DNA from: an uncultured Oscillospiraceae bacterium
GTDB taxonomy: Bacteria > Bacillota > Clostridia > Oscillospirales > Acutalibacteraceae
Direction of reading: 5' to 3'
DNA length: 46,729 nucleotides
Assembly: GCA_959596515.1 (NCBI GenBank)
Contig: CAUFXR010000008.1
Span: 1-46,729, forward strand
Part shown: positions 9,453-17,558 of the stretch, piece after piece
Layout of the letters: each line of letters starts with the position of its first letter
How positions within the stretch are numbered: the first letter of the stretch is position 1
Translations under genes and position numbers: made by a program
Notes under the pieces: model-generated
Told to the model about the DNA's origin: nothing
Databases searched by the model: none
What the model saw: only the letters and a program-made list of their open reading frames with translations

Positions 9453-10001
9453 TTATATCAAACGTTTTGATGTTTCCTGTGATTCCGGAAAAATTTTTTT
9501 GGCGGCTCCTGTTCTTTTTAGCATGACGATCAAGGGCAGGCCTAAACCGTAGCATACTACCAGTTCACCCAGACCTACGCTGAGAGCCATAGCCGCGAAC
9601 AAGGGCACGGAGAAACCGGCGGGATCAGTAACGGCGATCACACACCCGACGATAACCGCGTTGGTCAGAACTGGCGGGAAAGGCGCCAAAATCGGAAGCC
9701 CCTTCACAGTTAGGTTTCGCAGCATACGGGTAAGCACAGCGGCCAGCAGGGTGGCCGAGGTTCCGGAAACCCAATCAATGATGCCCATCGGACTGCCTAA
9801 ATTGGATAAAAAGCAACCGATGGTGAGGCCGGGGATTGCCGAAGGAGTAAATACCGGCAAAATAGTCAAAGCCTCGGAAAAACGAAACTGAACGCCTTGA
9901 TAGGCTAAGTTCAGTGCTGCGGCGGCATAGGTAAGCACTGTATAAATCGCCGCGATCATTGCCGCTTCTACCAAGCGGCGGATTTTTAACGATTGGTTCA
10001 T
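9453..10001 (-). CDS. queT: QueT family queuosine-precursor transporter (ECF S component)
   Basis: The 182-residue hydrophobic protein has about six helices and the features of the QueT family: an N-terminal cytoplasmic stretch before EAAMIAAIYTVLT, then QFRFSEALTILPVF, NLGSPMG and DWVSGTSATLLAA. QueT is the substrate-binding component of an energy-coupling factor transporter for queuosine precursors such as preQ1. The ATPase and EcfT subunits are not in this window, as usual for group II systems sharing one module. A preQ1-I riboswitch in the leader supports the assignment independently. GGAGG lies ten bases before the ATG and forms part of the riboswitch. Confidence 0.92.
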   Translation of the reverse strand: MNQSLKIRRLVEAAMIAAIYTVLTYAAAALNLAYQGVQFRFSEALTILPVFTPSAIPGLTIGCFLSNLGSPMGIIDWVSGTSATLLAAVLTRMLRNLTVKGLPILAPFPPVLTNAVIVGCVIAVTDPAGFSVPLFAAMALSVGLGELVVCYGLGLPLIVMLKRTGAAKKIFPESQETSKRLI

Positions 10002-10011
10002 ATGAAATTTT

Positions 10012-10052
10012 CCTCCGTAGTGTTTTTTTAGGTCAGGAAGTTGCGACTGACC
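10012..10052 (-). promoter_or_regulatory. preQ1-I riboswitch, translational, controlling queT
   Basis: Read on the minus strand: stem P1 GGTCAG (10052-10047) pairs with CTGACC (10036-10031) around the loop TCGCAACTTC. An A-rich strand (TAAAAAAACA) and the Shine-Dalgarno sequence GGAGG follow. The TCGCA loop start and A-rich tail match the preQ1-I class and resemble the Thermoanaerobacter tengcongensis example. The loop CTTC can pair with GGAG of the ribosome binding site to form the pseudoknot helix, so ligand binding should block translation of queT. Confidence 0.85.
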
Positions 10053-10069
10053 GCCAAGAGATTGAGTTT

Positions 10070-10098
10070 ATCTTACCCCTTTTAGGGAAAAAAAGCAA
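10070..10098 (-). promoter_or_regulatory. Sigma-A promoter of queT-trkH
   Basis: On the minus strand TTGCTT (10098-10093) and TAAGAT (10075-10070) are 17 bases apart. Transcription would start near 10063, placing the riboswitch at the very 5' end of the message. Confidence 0.65.
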
Positions 10099-10870
10099 GC
10101 AATCGGGCTATTTTTGTACAGCTTTCATTAAGATTCCGAAAAGCCTGGAAAGAAATACTTCAAATTGCGAAGGAAGAGTGAAATAGGAAGCATGTTTCGG
10201 CGATAGGGTGGCTGACAACCTAATACAAGTTGGCTAGTATCTCTGGTTTACAAATTGGCGTGCCGTTTTCGGCGTTGATTTGTTGCCTTTCTGCTTTTTG
10301 CGTTGGGGGAACGTTGTATTTGCATTTGCGATTGGATAAGGACGAAAAACTTGGAAATATCTCAGAGAGAATTTGTGATTGCGCCCAGTCTATCCGTAGT
10401 CTATGCCTATCCGTGCTTTTGACCGTGGATACTGCCCCTCAAGCGATTTTCGTTGTGTCTCGATCTTTGCATATTCTGCACGCCGTGTCGCATCCTTTAT
10501 CCGCCATGGCGCTTCGTAATTTTTAGCGTCTGGATCTCCCTGGTTAACCTTTCATACCTCAAACAGTAGGTTCCCTGCGGGCCAGATACGCAAAAACCAG
10601 AGCAAATACCTGGGGACGCTTTTTCTCAACAACGAGGAGTGTGAGCTCATAACAGTAAGTTTGCCGTGACAGGCAGCGCTTATTTAAGCGGCCCCAAAAA
10701 AAGAGCGGTCTGGTTTGTGCTTCTAGAGAAGAAAAGCGAAATCGATGAGTTTGGAGGTATTAGCCGGTGATAAGTTGTTTTATGGTCAACTTTTGCTTCT
10801 GCTTTTAACAGGGAGAGGGATCCTTTCCGGTATGCGGTTGAGGTCTAGGAGCTTTTATCATATCAAACAA
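10099..10870. other. Long intergenic stretch, nothing recognised
   Basis: About 770 bases between the queT promoter and the terminator of the HPr-like gene, both on the minus strand. The longest open frame (10230-10526, plus, TTG start) has no ribosome binding site and a composition unlike a protein. I recognise no RNA family. A decayed gene or a small RNA cannot be excluded. Confidence 0.4.
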
Positions 10871-10878
10871 ATAAAAAA

Positions 10879-10901
10879 GCCGTTCCGAAAAACGGAACGG
10901 C
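10879..10901 (-). terminator. Terminator after the HPr-like gene
   Basis: A perfect nine-base stem GCCGTTCCG/CGGAACGGC with a five-base loop is followed on the minus strand by TTTTTTATTTG. Confidence 0.88.
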
Positions 10902-10945
10902 CGAAAAATTCCAAAGAAGGGGAAACCCCTGCCTGGTGGGCAGGT

Positions 10946-11200
10946 TTATCCTTCGGTTTTACCAAGCAGGTTGAACCGGAATAGTTTGCTTTCGTCGTCG
11001 GGATTCTCACAGATAATATAGGCTTCGGCGATTTTGCCGCCTTCGATTAACTGGGTTAAACCGACCAGCTGGCAGAGCTTACTCTTTAAATTCAACTTGT
11101 CGCCTTCTCTGGTCACTAGATAGACATTACCCTTACAACTGTCCAAAACGGCCAGAAAATCAGGAACATCTACGTTGTGAAGCTCGATAGGTGTTGCCAT
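10946..11200 (-). CDS. Small conserved HPr-like protein of unknown function
   Basis: The 84-residue soluble protein belongs to a small clostridial family that resembles HPr (sometimes labelled 'polya polymerase' in databases, with no support here). The pattern VPDFLAVLDSCKGNVYLVT, then LNLKSKLCQL, fits an HPr-like open sandwich, but the phosphorylatable histidine of true HPr is not evident, so sugar-phosphotransferase function is unlikely. AAGGAGG lies upstream of the ATG. It starts 19 bases after the stop of the ABC ATPase gene, so they are probably one transcript ending at the 10879 terminator. Confidence 0.7.
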   Translation of the reverse strand: MATPIELHNVDVPDFLAVLDSCKGNVYLVTREGDKLNLKSKLCQLVGLTQLIEGGKIAEAYIICENPDDESKLFRFNLLGKTEG

Positions 11201-11219
11201 GCTGATTCCTCCTTTTCCC

Positions 11220-11972
11220 TTAGGGCAAAGTTTTGGCTTTTACAAAGCCTGAATTTATTATAGCATAATCGGGCAAATTGTCAATTAATGCCATTACGCG
11301 ATTTTTGGTTATTTTGCCATCTTGAATCCGAATGACACGCTGCGCCGAGCGGGCAATAGTGTCATCATGGGTAATGAGGATTACGGTCTTTCCCTCCTGG
11401 TTAAGCTGCCTCAGAATCTCCAAAATCTGGACCCCGGAGGCGCTGTCCAGATTTCCTGTCGGCTCGTCGGCTAAGATCAAAGGAGGACTAGCGGCGATGG
11501 CCCTGGCGATGGCTACGCGCTGCTGCTGACCACCGGACATTTGGCTCGGTAGGTGTTTGATTCGGTGAGCTAATCCCACTTTTTGTAAAGCCTCCAAGGC
11601 GAGTGTTCGTCGCTTCGATTTTTCGATTTTTCGATAAATTAATGGAAGTTCCACATTTTCAAAGGCGGTTAATCCAGGAATTAAGTTAAATCCCTGAAAA
11701 ATGAAGCCGATTTCCTCATTACGGATCAAAGCGAGCTGATCCTCGTTTAGGGTCTCCACATTCTGACCGTCAAGATAGTAGGAACCACTGGTGGGAATAT
11801 CTAGACAGCCTAAAATATTCATTAGTGTGGATTTTCCGGAGCCTGATTGGCCGACGATAGCGACAAACTCGCCTTGGCGGATGGAGAGCGAGATCTGGTT
11901 TAAGGCGTAGACCTTTTCCTCACCTGAGGGATAAATTTTAGATAGTTCTTTTAGTTCCAGCAAAGTTTTCAT
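11220..11972 (-). CDS. ABC transporter ATPase, MacB/LolD type, orphan
   Basis: The 250-residue nucleotide-binding protein has Walker A GQSGSGKST (41-49), Q-loop FQGFNL (92-97), signature SGGQQ (146-150), Walker B LILADE (165-170) and the switch histidine in LITHD. Its sequence is typical of MacB/LolD-type ATPases that drive mechanotransmission or export through FtsX-like permeases. No permease gene is next to it. The C-terminal 20 or so residues after the usual end are not conserved family sequence as far as I can tell. AAAGGA lies upstream of the ATG. It probably shares a transcript with the HPr-like gene. Confidence 0.9.
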   Translation of the reverse strand: MKTLLELKELSKIYPSGEEKVYALNQISLSIRQGEFVAIVGQSGSGKSTLMNILGCLDIPTSGSYYLDGQNVETLNEDQLALIRNEEIGFIFQGFNLIPGLTAFENVELPLIYRKIEKSKRRTLALEALQKVGLAHRIKHLPSQMSGGQQQRVAIARAIAASPPLILADEPTGNLDSASGVQILEILRQLNQEGKTVILITHDDTIARSAQRVIRIQDGKITKNRVMALIDNLPDYAIINSGFVKAKTLP

Positions 11973-12161
11973 GATTTCTTCCTTTCGAGGGTTTCTGAGT
12001 TTAATATGCCCCGAAATGATAAGTTATTTGTATCATATGTAGAAAATACTAAGAGCGCTTTGTAAAAATCGCAGTAAGTTTTTTTGACTTTTTATCCTCT
12101 TTTTCTCATTTTTCGCTGCTTTCCGGATCCTTATTCCTGAAGCTGGGAACCATGGATGGAA

Positions 12162-12190
12162 TTGTCAAAGCGCTTTTTTTATTGTATACT
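12162..12190 (+). promoter_or_regulatory. Sigma-A promoter of the phosphohexomutase gene
   Basis: TTGTCA (12162-12167) and TATACT (12185-12190) are separated by 17 bases, 39 bases before the start codon. Confidence 0.8.
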
Positions 12191-12228
12191 AAAGATAAAC
12201 TTTTAAAACATAAACGGGAGAGATTAAA

Positions 12229-13749
12229 ATGGATAAATTCTGGAAACAGTTTAAAAGCGGTACAGATATCAGAGGGGTAGCTTCCGAAGGAGTGGAGGGT
12301 CAGGAAATCAATCTGACTGACGAGGTAGTGGAAAAGATTTCCGCAGGATTTGTCTTGTGGCTTTCGGAAAAAGCGCAGAAGCCCTCTAATCAGCTGATCA
12401 TTTCCGTGGGACATGACAGCCGGATTTCTGCTTCCCGGATCCAGGCGGCGGTAACCAGGGCTTTGGAGCCTGCCGGCGTGACTGTTTATGACTGCGGCTT
12501 GGCGTCTACGCCGTCTATGTTTATGACTACTGTGGACTTAAAATGCGACGGAGCGGTTCAGATTACTGCCAGCCACCATCCCTTCAACCGGAACGGCTTA
12601 AAATTCTTCACTCCTGCCGGCGGCTTGGAAAGCGACGATATCACGGCCCTGCTTACCCTAGCGCAGGAAGGGAAAAAGCCGGAAAACGTTCCCGGCGGCA
12701 GTGTGAAACCGGTAAACTATATGAAAGATTACGCTAAACACCTGCGGGAGATTATTTGCAAAGGCGTAAACGCGGCGGATTATGATCATCCGTTAAAGGG
12801 CTTTCATATTGTGGTAGACGCGGGCAACGGGGCCGGCGGTTTTTACGCCAGCGACGTTTTGGAGCCTTTGGGAGCCAATGTTACCGGCAGCCAGTTTTTA
12901 AATCCGGATGGAATGTTTCCCAACCACATTCCCAACCCGGAAAACGAGGAAGCCATGGCTTCGATCTGCAAAGCGGTGAAGGAACAGAAGGCGGACCTAG
13001 GCGTGATTTTCGATACTGATGTGGACCGCGGCGGCGCTGTGGATCATCAGGGTGAGGAAATCAACCGCAACCGGCTGGTGGCGGTGGCCTCCGCAATCGC
13101 TCTGGAAGGCAATGCCGGGGGAACCATTGTAACCGATTCGATCACCTCAAGCGGGTTAAAAACCTATATTGAAGAGACCCTGGGCGGAAAGCATCACCGC
13201 TTTAAGCGCGGTTATAAAAATGTTATCAATGAGGCGATCCGGCTGAATCAGGAAGGAGTCAACTGCCCTCTGGCGATTGAGACTTCCGGTCACGCGGCGC
13301 TTCGGGAAAATTATTTCCTCGATGACGGCGCGTATTTAGTGACGAAGATTATTATTAAAATGGCCCAGCTGAAAAAGGAAGGGAAAACACTGGAATCTCT
13401 TCTGGCGCCGCTGCAGGAGCCAAAGGAAAGCGTAGAAGTTCGTATGCCGATTTTGACTGAGGATTTCAGGGCCTGCGGAGAGCGGGTGATCTCTGCTCTG
13501 GAGGCCTACGCTAAGGCCCACAACGGCTGGCAGATCGCTCCGGATAACCATGAGGGTATTCGGGTATCCTTTGGAAAAGGGGAGGGAGAAGGCTGGTTCC
13601 TCCTGCGTCTCAGCGTTCATGATCCCATCATGCCTTTGAACATTGAGAGCGACGCTGTCGGAGGCGTGAAGCTCATCGCTAATAAGCTGTATGACTACGT
13701 GAAAACTGTAGAAAATTTGGATGCCTCCGCATTGGAAAAAATTCTGTGA
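12229..13749 (+). CDS. Phosphomannomutase/phosphoglucomutase
   Basis: The 506-residue enzyme of the alpha-D-phosphohexomutase superfamily interconverts hexose 1- and 6-phosphates through a phosphoserine. The catalytic serine lies in TASHHP (S115; the family usual is TASHNP). The metal site reads DTDVDR (262-267; usual DGDGDR) and the sugar loop reads ETSGH (351-355), followed by the phosphate-binding C-terminal domain (NHEGIRVSF). These variants are typical of a clostridial subfamily. Substrate choice between mannose and glucose phosphates cannot be read from sequence. It would supply sugar nucleotides for glycogen or envelope polymers. It has its own promoter and terminator, so it is a single-gene unit. 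Confidence 0.92.
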   Translation: MDKFWKQFKSGTDIRGVASEGVEGQEINLTDEVVEKISAGFVLWLSEKAQKPSNQLIISVGHDSRISASRIQAAVTRALEPAGVTVYDCGLASTPSMFMTTVDLKCDGAVQITASHHPFNRNGLKFFTPAGGLESDDITALLTLAQEGKKPENVPGGSVKPVNYMKDYAKHLREIICKGVNAADYDHPLKGFHIVVDAGNGAGGFYASDVLEPLGANVTGSQFLNPDGMFPNHIPNPENEEAMASICKAVKEQKADLGVIFDTDVDRGGAVDHQGEEINRNRLVAVASAIALEGNAGGTIVTDSITSSGLKTYIEETLGGKHHRFKRGYKNVINEAIRLNQEGVNCPLAIETSGHAALRENYFLDDGAYLVTKIIIKMAQLKKEGKTLESLLAPLQEPKESVEVRMPILTEDFRACGERVISALEAYAKAHNGWQIAPDNHEGIRVSFGKGEGEGWFLLRLSVHDPIMPLNIESDAVGGVKLIANKLYDYVKTVENLDASALEKIL

Positions 13750-13756
13750 GAAATAT

Positions 13757-13794
13757 AAAAAGCCCCGCTACGACTGCGTAGCGGGGGCTTTTTA
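13757..13794 (+). terminator. Terminator after the phosphohexomutase gene
   Basis: The stem GCCCCGCTACG with matching CGTAGCGGGGGC is flanked by A-tracts upstream and TTTTT downstream. It could act in both directions. Confidence 0.9.
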
Positions 13795-13864
13795 TGTTGG
13801 ACAGCAAATTTTGAAAATATGCTTTTTAGATGTATTTTGGATACATTAAAATAAATATAACGAA

Positions 13865-13955
13865 GCGGGTATCTAGAGCTTTCATTTATCCCTGCGGGTA
13901 TTTAGAGCTTTCATTTATCCCTGTGGGTATCTAGAGCTTTCTTATCCTAGATACC
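13865..13955. repeat. 29-bp tandem repeat, three copies
   Basis: Units start at 13865, 13894 and 13923 with period 29 (pattern GYGGGTATYTAGAGCTTTC...). The last unit has lost a few bases and runs into an inverted copy, so GGTATCTAG (13926-13934) pairs perfectly with CTAGATACC (13947-13955). It lies between the convergent phosphohexomutase and alcohol dehydrogenase genes. Confidence 0.9.
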
Positions 13956-14084
13956 ATTGGCCGCTCTATGTCCTATCTTAATTCTAACGTATGATTTCAT
14001 CTGATCTTTTTCGGAAAACTCCGCCTGCCGTAAGTGTTTTGGCTTTTCTGAAAACAGCATGAGATTGTAGAGGGAAGTAAAAAG

Positions 14085-14116
14085 CAAAAAAGCGCGAAGC
14101 TCTGCTTCGCGCTTTT
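14085..14116 (-). terminator. Terminator of the alcohol dehydrogenase gene
   Basis: The nine-base stem GCGCGAAGC/GCTTCGCGC with a three-base loop is followed on the minus strand by TTTTTTGCTTTTT. Confidence 0.9.
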
Positions 14117-14166
14117 GGAAGGAAGAAAAATTTTGAAAAAGCGAGGGATTTGATACAAATAAAGAA

Positions 14167-15348
14167 TTAGAAATCAACTTTAGTGCCGTAGTAGGTGGCC
14201 TTCAACAACTGCTCCATCTGAGCGGGAGTGATGCTTCTCGGGTTGGAGCCGGTGCAGGCGTCTCCAACAGCGTTGGCGGCTACTTCAGGCAGCTTCTCTA
14301 AGAACTCTGCTTCGTTGATGCCGAAGTCTTTCAGAGTCTTGGGAATATTCAGCTTTACATTATAATCGTCAATCTTAGCGCACAGAGCGGCAACCAGCTC
14401 ATCATCGGTGTTGCCGGCCAGGCCCACAGATTTCGCGATCGCAGCATAACGCTGTTTCGCGGTAGCGTCCTTAGCGTTATACTGAATTACATAAGGCAGA
14501 TAGATGGCATTGGCGCAACCGTGCGGAATGTGTCCGGTGCTGTAAGCGGCGCCAGTCTTATGAGCCATAGAGTGGACAATACCCAGCAAAGCGTTGGAGA
14601 AAGCCATACCGGCCAGACACTGGGCATAGTGCATTTGCTCTCTGGCAGCCATGTTTCCGTTGTAGGAATCCGGCAGATATTCAAACACCATGCTGATGGC
14701 CTTCAGAGCCAGCGGATCCGTGAAAGGAGAATTCAGAGTAGAAACATAAGCTTCGATAGCATGGGTCAAAGCGTCCATACCAGTGTGAGCGGTCAGCTTA
14801 GGAGGCATAGTCTCGGCCAGATCAGGATCAACGATGGCAACATCAGGGGTGATGTTGAAGTCAGCCAGAGGATACTTGATACCCTTATGATAATCGGTGA
14901 TTACAGAGAAAGCGGTAACCTCGGTCGCAGTACCGGAAGTGGAAGGAATCGCCAGGAATTTCGCTTTCTGACGGAGAGTGGGGAATCCGAAAGGAGTAAT
15001 CAGATCTTCAAACTTGGTGTCCGGATACTCATAGAAAGCCCACATAGCCTTTGCGGCATCGATCGGAGAGCCGCCGCCAATGGAAACGATCCAGTCGGGC
15101 TGGAATTCCTGCATGGCCTTGGCGCCCTTCATAACGGTTTCTACAGACGGATCGGGCTCAACGCCTTCGAACAGCATGGTTTCAATACCGGCCTCGTGCA
15201 GATTGTTGACAACCTTGTCTAAGAAACCGAAACGCTTCATAGAACCGCCGCCAACCACGACGATAGCCTTTTTGCCCTTCAGGGTTTTCAATTCGTCGAT
15301 GGAGCCTTTACCATAGTAGATGTCTCTGGGAAGTGTGAATCTTGACAT
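14167..15348 (-). CDS. Iron-containing alcohol dehydrogenase
   Basis: The 393-residue protein is a full-length group III (iron-dependent) alcohol dehydrogenase. The N-terminal domain has the NAD(P) motif GGGSPIDAAKA and STSGTATEVT. The C-terminal domain has the metal ligands in DAL.HAIE.Y, VHSMAHK and PHGCANA. It should reduce acetaldehyde or butyraldehyde to alcohols in the cytoplasm, regenerating NAD+ or NADP+; the exact substrate is not clear, with butanol- and 1,3-propanediol-type dehydrogenases as close alternatives. AGGAGG precedes the ATG. A promoter and a candidate Rex operator lie upstream, consistent with redox control. Codon use is strongly biased, suggesting high expression. It is monocistronic. 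Confidence 0.95.
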   Translation of the reverse strand: MSRFTLPRDIYYGKGSIDELKTLKGKKAIVVVGGGSMKRFGFLDKVVNNLHEAGIETMLFEGVEPDPSVETVMKGAKAMQEFQPDWIVSIGGGSPIDAAKAMWAFYEYPDTKFEDLITPFGFPTLRQKAKFLAIPSTSGTATEVTAFSVITDYHKGIKYPLADFNITPDVAIVDPDLAETMPPKLTAHTGMDALTHAIEAYVSTLNSPFTDPLALKAISMVFEYLPDSYNGNMAAREQMHYAQCLAGMAFSNALLGIVHSMAHKTGAAYSTGHIPHGCANAIYLPYVIQYNAKDATAKQRYAAIAKSVGLAGNTDDELVAALCAKIDDYNVKLNIPKTLKDFGINEAEFLEKLPEVAANAVGDACTGSNPRSITPAQMEQLLKATYYGTKVDF

Positions 15349-15386
15349 AAAAAAGCCTCCTGTTTTGTAAAGATTGCTATTTGTGT

Positions 15387-15404
15387 TTGTGAATTTAATA
15401 ACAA
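15387..15404 (-). promoter_or_regulatory. Candidate Rex operator of the alcohol dehydrogenase gene
   Basis: TTGTGAATTTAATAACAA matches 12 of 14 defined positions of the Rex consensus TTGTTAA-N4-TTAACAA. It lies just downstream of the -10 element of the adh promoter, where a bound repressor would block transcription. Rex senses the NADH/NAD+ ratio and typically represses fermentation genes. The rex gene itself is not in the window. Confidence 0.6.
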
Positions 15405-15420
15405 TCTTTTTGATGGTTTT

Positions 15421-15449
15421 ATCTTACCACTTTGATAAAAAACTATCAA
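15421..15449 (-). promoter_or_regulatory. Sigma-A promoter of the alcohol dehydrogenase gene
   Basis: On the minus strand TTGATA (15449-15444) and TAAGAT (15426-15421) are separated by 17 bases. Confidence 0.7.
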
Positions 15450-15614
15450 TATTATAGTTGCACAATTATAAAAAATTTTTTTGTGGATATTATCGAAAAA
15501 TAAAAAATAAAAAAGAAAGTGGCTGTTTTTTGGTGGTTATGATATAATAAATTTGCTTTCCTGAGAACAGGTAAAGTTATATAAATTTAAAAATTACAAA
15601 AAGGAGATTATCTC

Positions 15615-16367
15615 ATGAGATTTATTTCCTGGAATGTAAACGGCCTGAGGGCTTGTTTGACAAAAGGATTTCCAGAATTTTTTCAAGAAATTGACGCTGA
15701 TATCTTCTGCTTGCAGGAGACCAAAATGCAGCAGGGACAAGTGGAACTGATTCTACCGGGGTACCACCAATATTGGAACAGCGCTGTAAAAAAAGGCTAC
15801 AGCGGTACCGCTGTGTTTTCTAAAGAGGAGCCTTTAGCTGTGACGTATGGATTGGGAATTGAGGAACACGATCAGGAGGGCCGGGTCATTACCCTAGAGT
15901 TTCCGGCTTTTTATTTGGTGACAGTATATACGCCCAATTCTCAGGATGGCTTAAAAAGGCTTTCTTATCGAATGGAATGGGAGGACGCTTTCCGAAGTTA
16001 TTTAAAAGGGCTGGATGCCAAAAAACCGGTAGTGGTCTGCGGGGATATGAACGTAGCGCATCAAGAGATTGATCTGAAAAATCCGAAAACCAACCGGAAG
16101 AACGCCGGCTTTACCGACGAGGAAAGGGAACGTTTTTCCCAACTCTTGGATGCTGGCTTCACAGATTCCTATCGAAGCTTGTATCCGGAAAAAATCGAGT
16201 ACTCCTGGTGGTCTTACCGGTTCAACGCCCGGAAAAACAATGCGGGGTGGCGTATCGATTATTTTCTGGTCAGCGACCGGATCAGCCCACAGATCCAGGA
16301 CGCGAAAATTCATACCCAGGTGTTGGGAAGCGACCATTGTCCGGTAGAATTGGACTTGGACATTTAA
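15615..16367 (+). CDS. exoA: Exodeoxyribonuclease III (AP endonuclease family)
   Basis: The 250-residue protein is of the usual ExoA/Xth length. The fold motifs are in order: SWNVNGLRA (N7), the catalytic E35 in LQETKM, the GDMNVAH strand, the WSYR segment and the final GSDHCPV with the catalytic histidine. It cuts at abasic sites and removes 3' blocking groups in base excision repair. AAGGAG lies at good spacing before the ATG. It is divergent from the alcohol dehydrogenase gene. Confidence 0.95.
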   Translation: MRFISWNVNGLRACLTKGFPEFFQEIDADIFCLQETKMQQGQVELILPGYHQYWNSAVKKGYSGTAVFSKEEPLAVTYGLGIEEHDQEGRVITLEFPAFYLVTVYTPNSQDGLKRLSYRMEWEDAFRSYLKGLDAKKPVVVCGDMNVAHQEIDLKNPKTNRKNAGFTDEERERFSQLLDAGFTDSYRSLYPEKIEYSWWSYRFNARKNNAGWRIDYFLVSDRISPQIQDAKIHTQVLGSDHCPVELDLDI

Positions 16368-16772
16368 GAGCGCGTAACATCATAAACTGGATGGCGGATT
16401 CTCTCAGAGGATCCAGTGAATTTCGGTAGGCTTTTTACAGACCCATCTTCCGCGGATCTATGCGAATCTATTATATAAGGTATAGAAGAGGTATAGAAAA
16501 GATATATAAAGGTATATAAGGAAAAACATGCTTTGCTAATTCGGATGAAAAAGAAAGAACGGCAGCGCGGATGGGAGCGCTTTCTTGTGGCGGGCGGTCC
16601 GCCGAAAAAACGGATTAGAAAAAACACGGCAGCTGGTTTCACCGTGACATTAGCCCTGACGGCTCTATGCCCTTTCAGACGATTCGTCTTTTGACAATGG
16701 GAGGCGCGTGTGGTAAGCTGAAAATGTTCAAACCGGATCAATATAACGTGATCGAACCCCGGAGGTGTTTTC
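16368..16772. other. Intergenic, promoter only
   Basis: No gene. Bases 16470-16530 are an AT-rich stretch with repeated 'ggtata' steps. A weak hairpin CACGG/CCGTG lies near 16625-16645. The promoter at 16691-16719 serves the next gene. Confidence 0.5.
16691..16719 (+). promoter_or_regulatory. Sigma-A promoter of the DUF4870 gene
   Basis: A consensus TTGACA (16691-16696) and TAAGCT (16714-16719) are separated by 17 bases. Confidence 0.7.
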
Positions 16773-17090
16773 ATGGATAATAGAGTCAAAGCCGCTTTTT
16801 CCTACGTGTTTGGCTGGATCACTGGGATTATCTTTTTAGCCATTGAGAAAGAGGATGAGTTTGTGCGGAAAAGCGCCGCCCAATCTCTTGTGCTGAGCTT
16901 GTTCCTGCTCGCCTGTAATTTTCTGGTGTTTTGGATTCCTCTCGTAGGGCCGGTGCTTTCTGGATGTATTAGTTTCGGTGGTTTTCTTTTGTGGATTATC
17001 CTCATTGTAAAGGCAGTCCAAAATATTTATTTCCGCTTGCCGGTCATCAGCACGATTTCTGAAAATTACGTGATGCGGTGGTTCCTTTAA
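16773..17090 (+). CDS. DUF4870-like small membrane protein
   Basis: The 105-residue protein has three hydrophobic segments near residues 12-24, 40-60 and 64-83. The N-terminal pattern VKAAFSYVFGWITGIIFL, then E..DEFVRKSAAQS, is that of DUF4870 (Tic20-like) proteins, where the loop normally reads VRFHAxQS. The function of the family is unknown. CGGAGG precedes the ATG and it has its own promoter. No terminator is obvious downstream. Confidence 0.8.
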   Translation: MDNRVKAAFSYVFGWITGIIFLAIEKEDEFVRKSAAQSLVLSLFLLACNFLVFWIPLVGPVLSGCISFGGFLLWIILIVKAVQNIYFRLPVISTISENYVMRWFL

Positions 17091-17558
17091 AATCTTTATC
17101 CAGCGTGTTCCTCTGAAACAGAGGCGAAGGCAAAAAGAACTTTCTGAAGTTCTGACTCTTGTTTCAGTTTTTCATCCCCTGCGATCAACGTCCGGCGCCT
17201 ATCGGGCCTGCTTATAAAATTATGAATTCAGCATTATGAATTCAGGGTATGAGCGGGAGATCAAGAACGAAAAAGAATGGCATCAGAGCGGTCCGGGACT
17301 GTGCTGCGTCCTGGAATTTCTTGAAAAGCAATTTGACGCTTCCGCGCGGGTTGCAGAAACACGCTCTAGAATGCCGTTCTTTTTTGTCAGCTTCTATAGT
17401 TAAGTGAACGTTCTGTGATGGTTCTGTCAAAATCCAAGGTTTTTGCTGGTTTGTTCATAAAATATTAACATTTTCTAGACATCTTTCGTCTAATATAAAT
17501 AAGGAATAAACGGCGGAATGGTGTTCCGTTGTTGAAATAGTGAGGAGTTGAAACGCAA
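17091..17558. other. Intergenic, no gene seen
   Basis: It contains a hairpin AGAACTT-tctg-AAGTTCT near 17136-17156, two copies of ATTATGAATTCAG near 17220-17245, and an interrupted inverted repeat TAGAC/GTCTA near 17476-17492 close to the start of the ABC cassette. A weak promoter (TTGCTG, 17 bases, TAACAT) may drive the cassette. Confidence 0.4.

Noticed and set aside
10230..10526. 98-codon plus-strand frame with TTG start
   Set aside because: No ribosome binding site, unlikely amino-acid composition, no recognisable motif.
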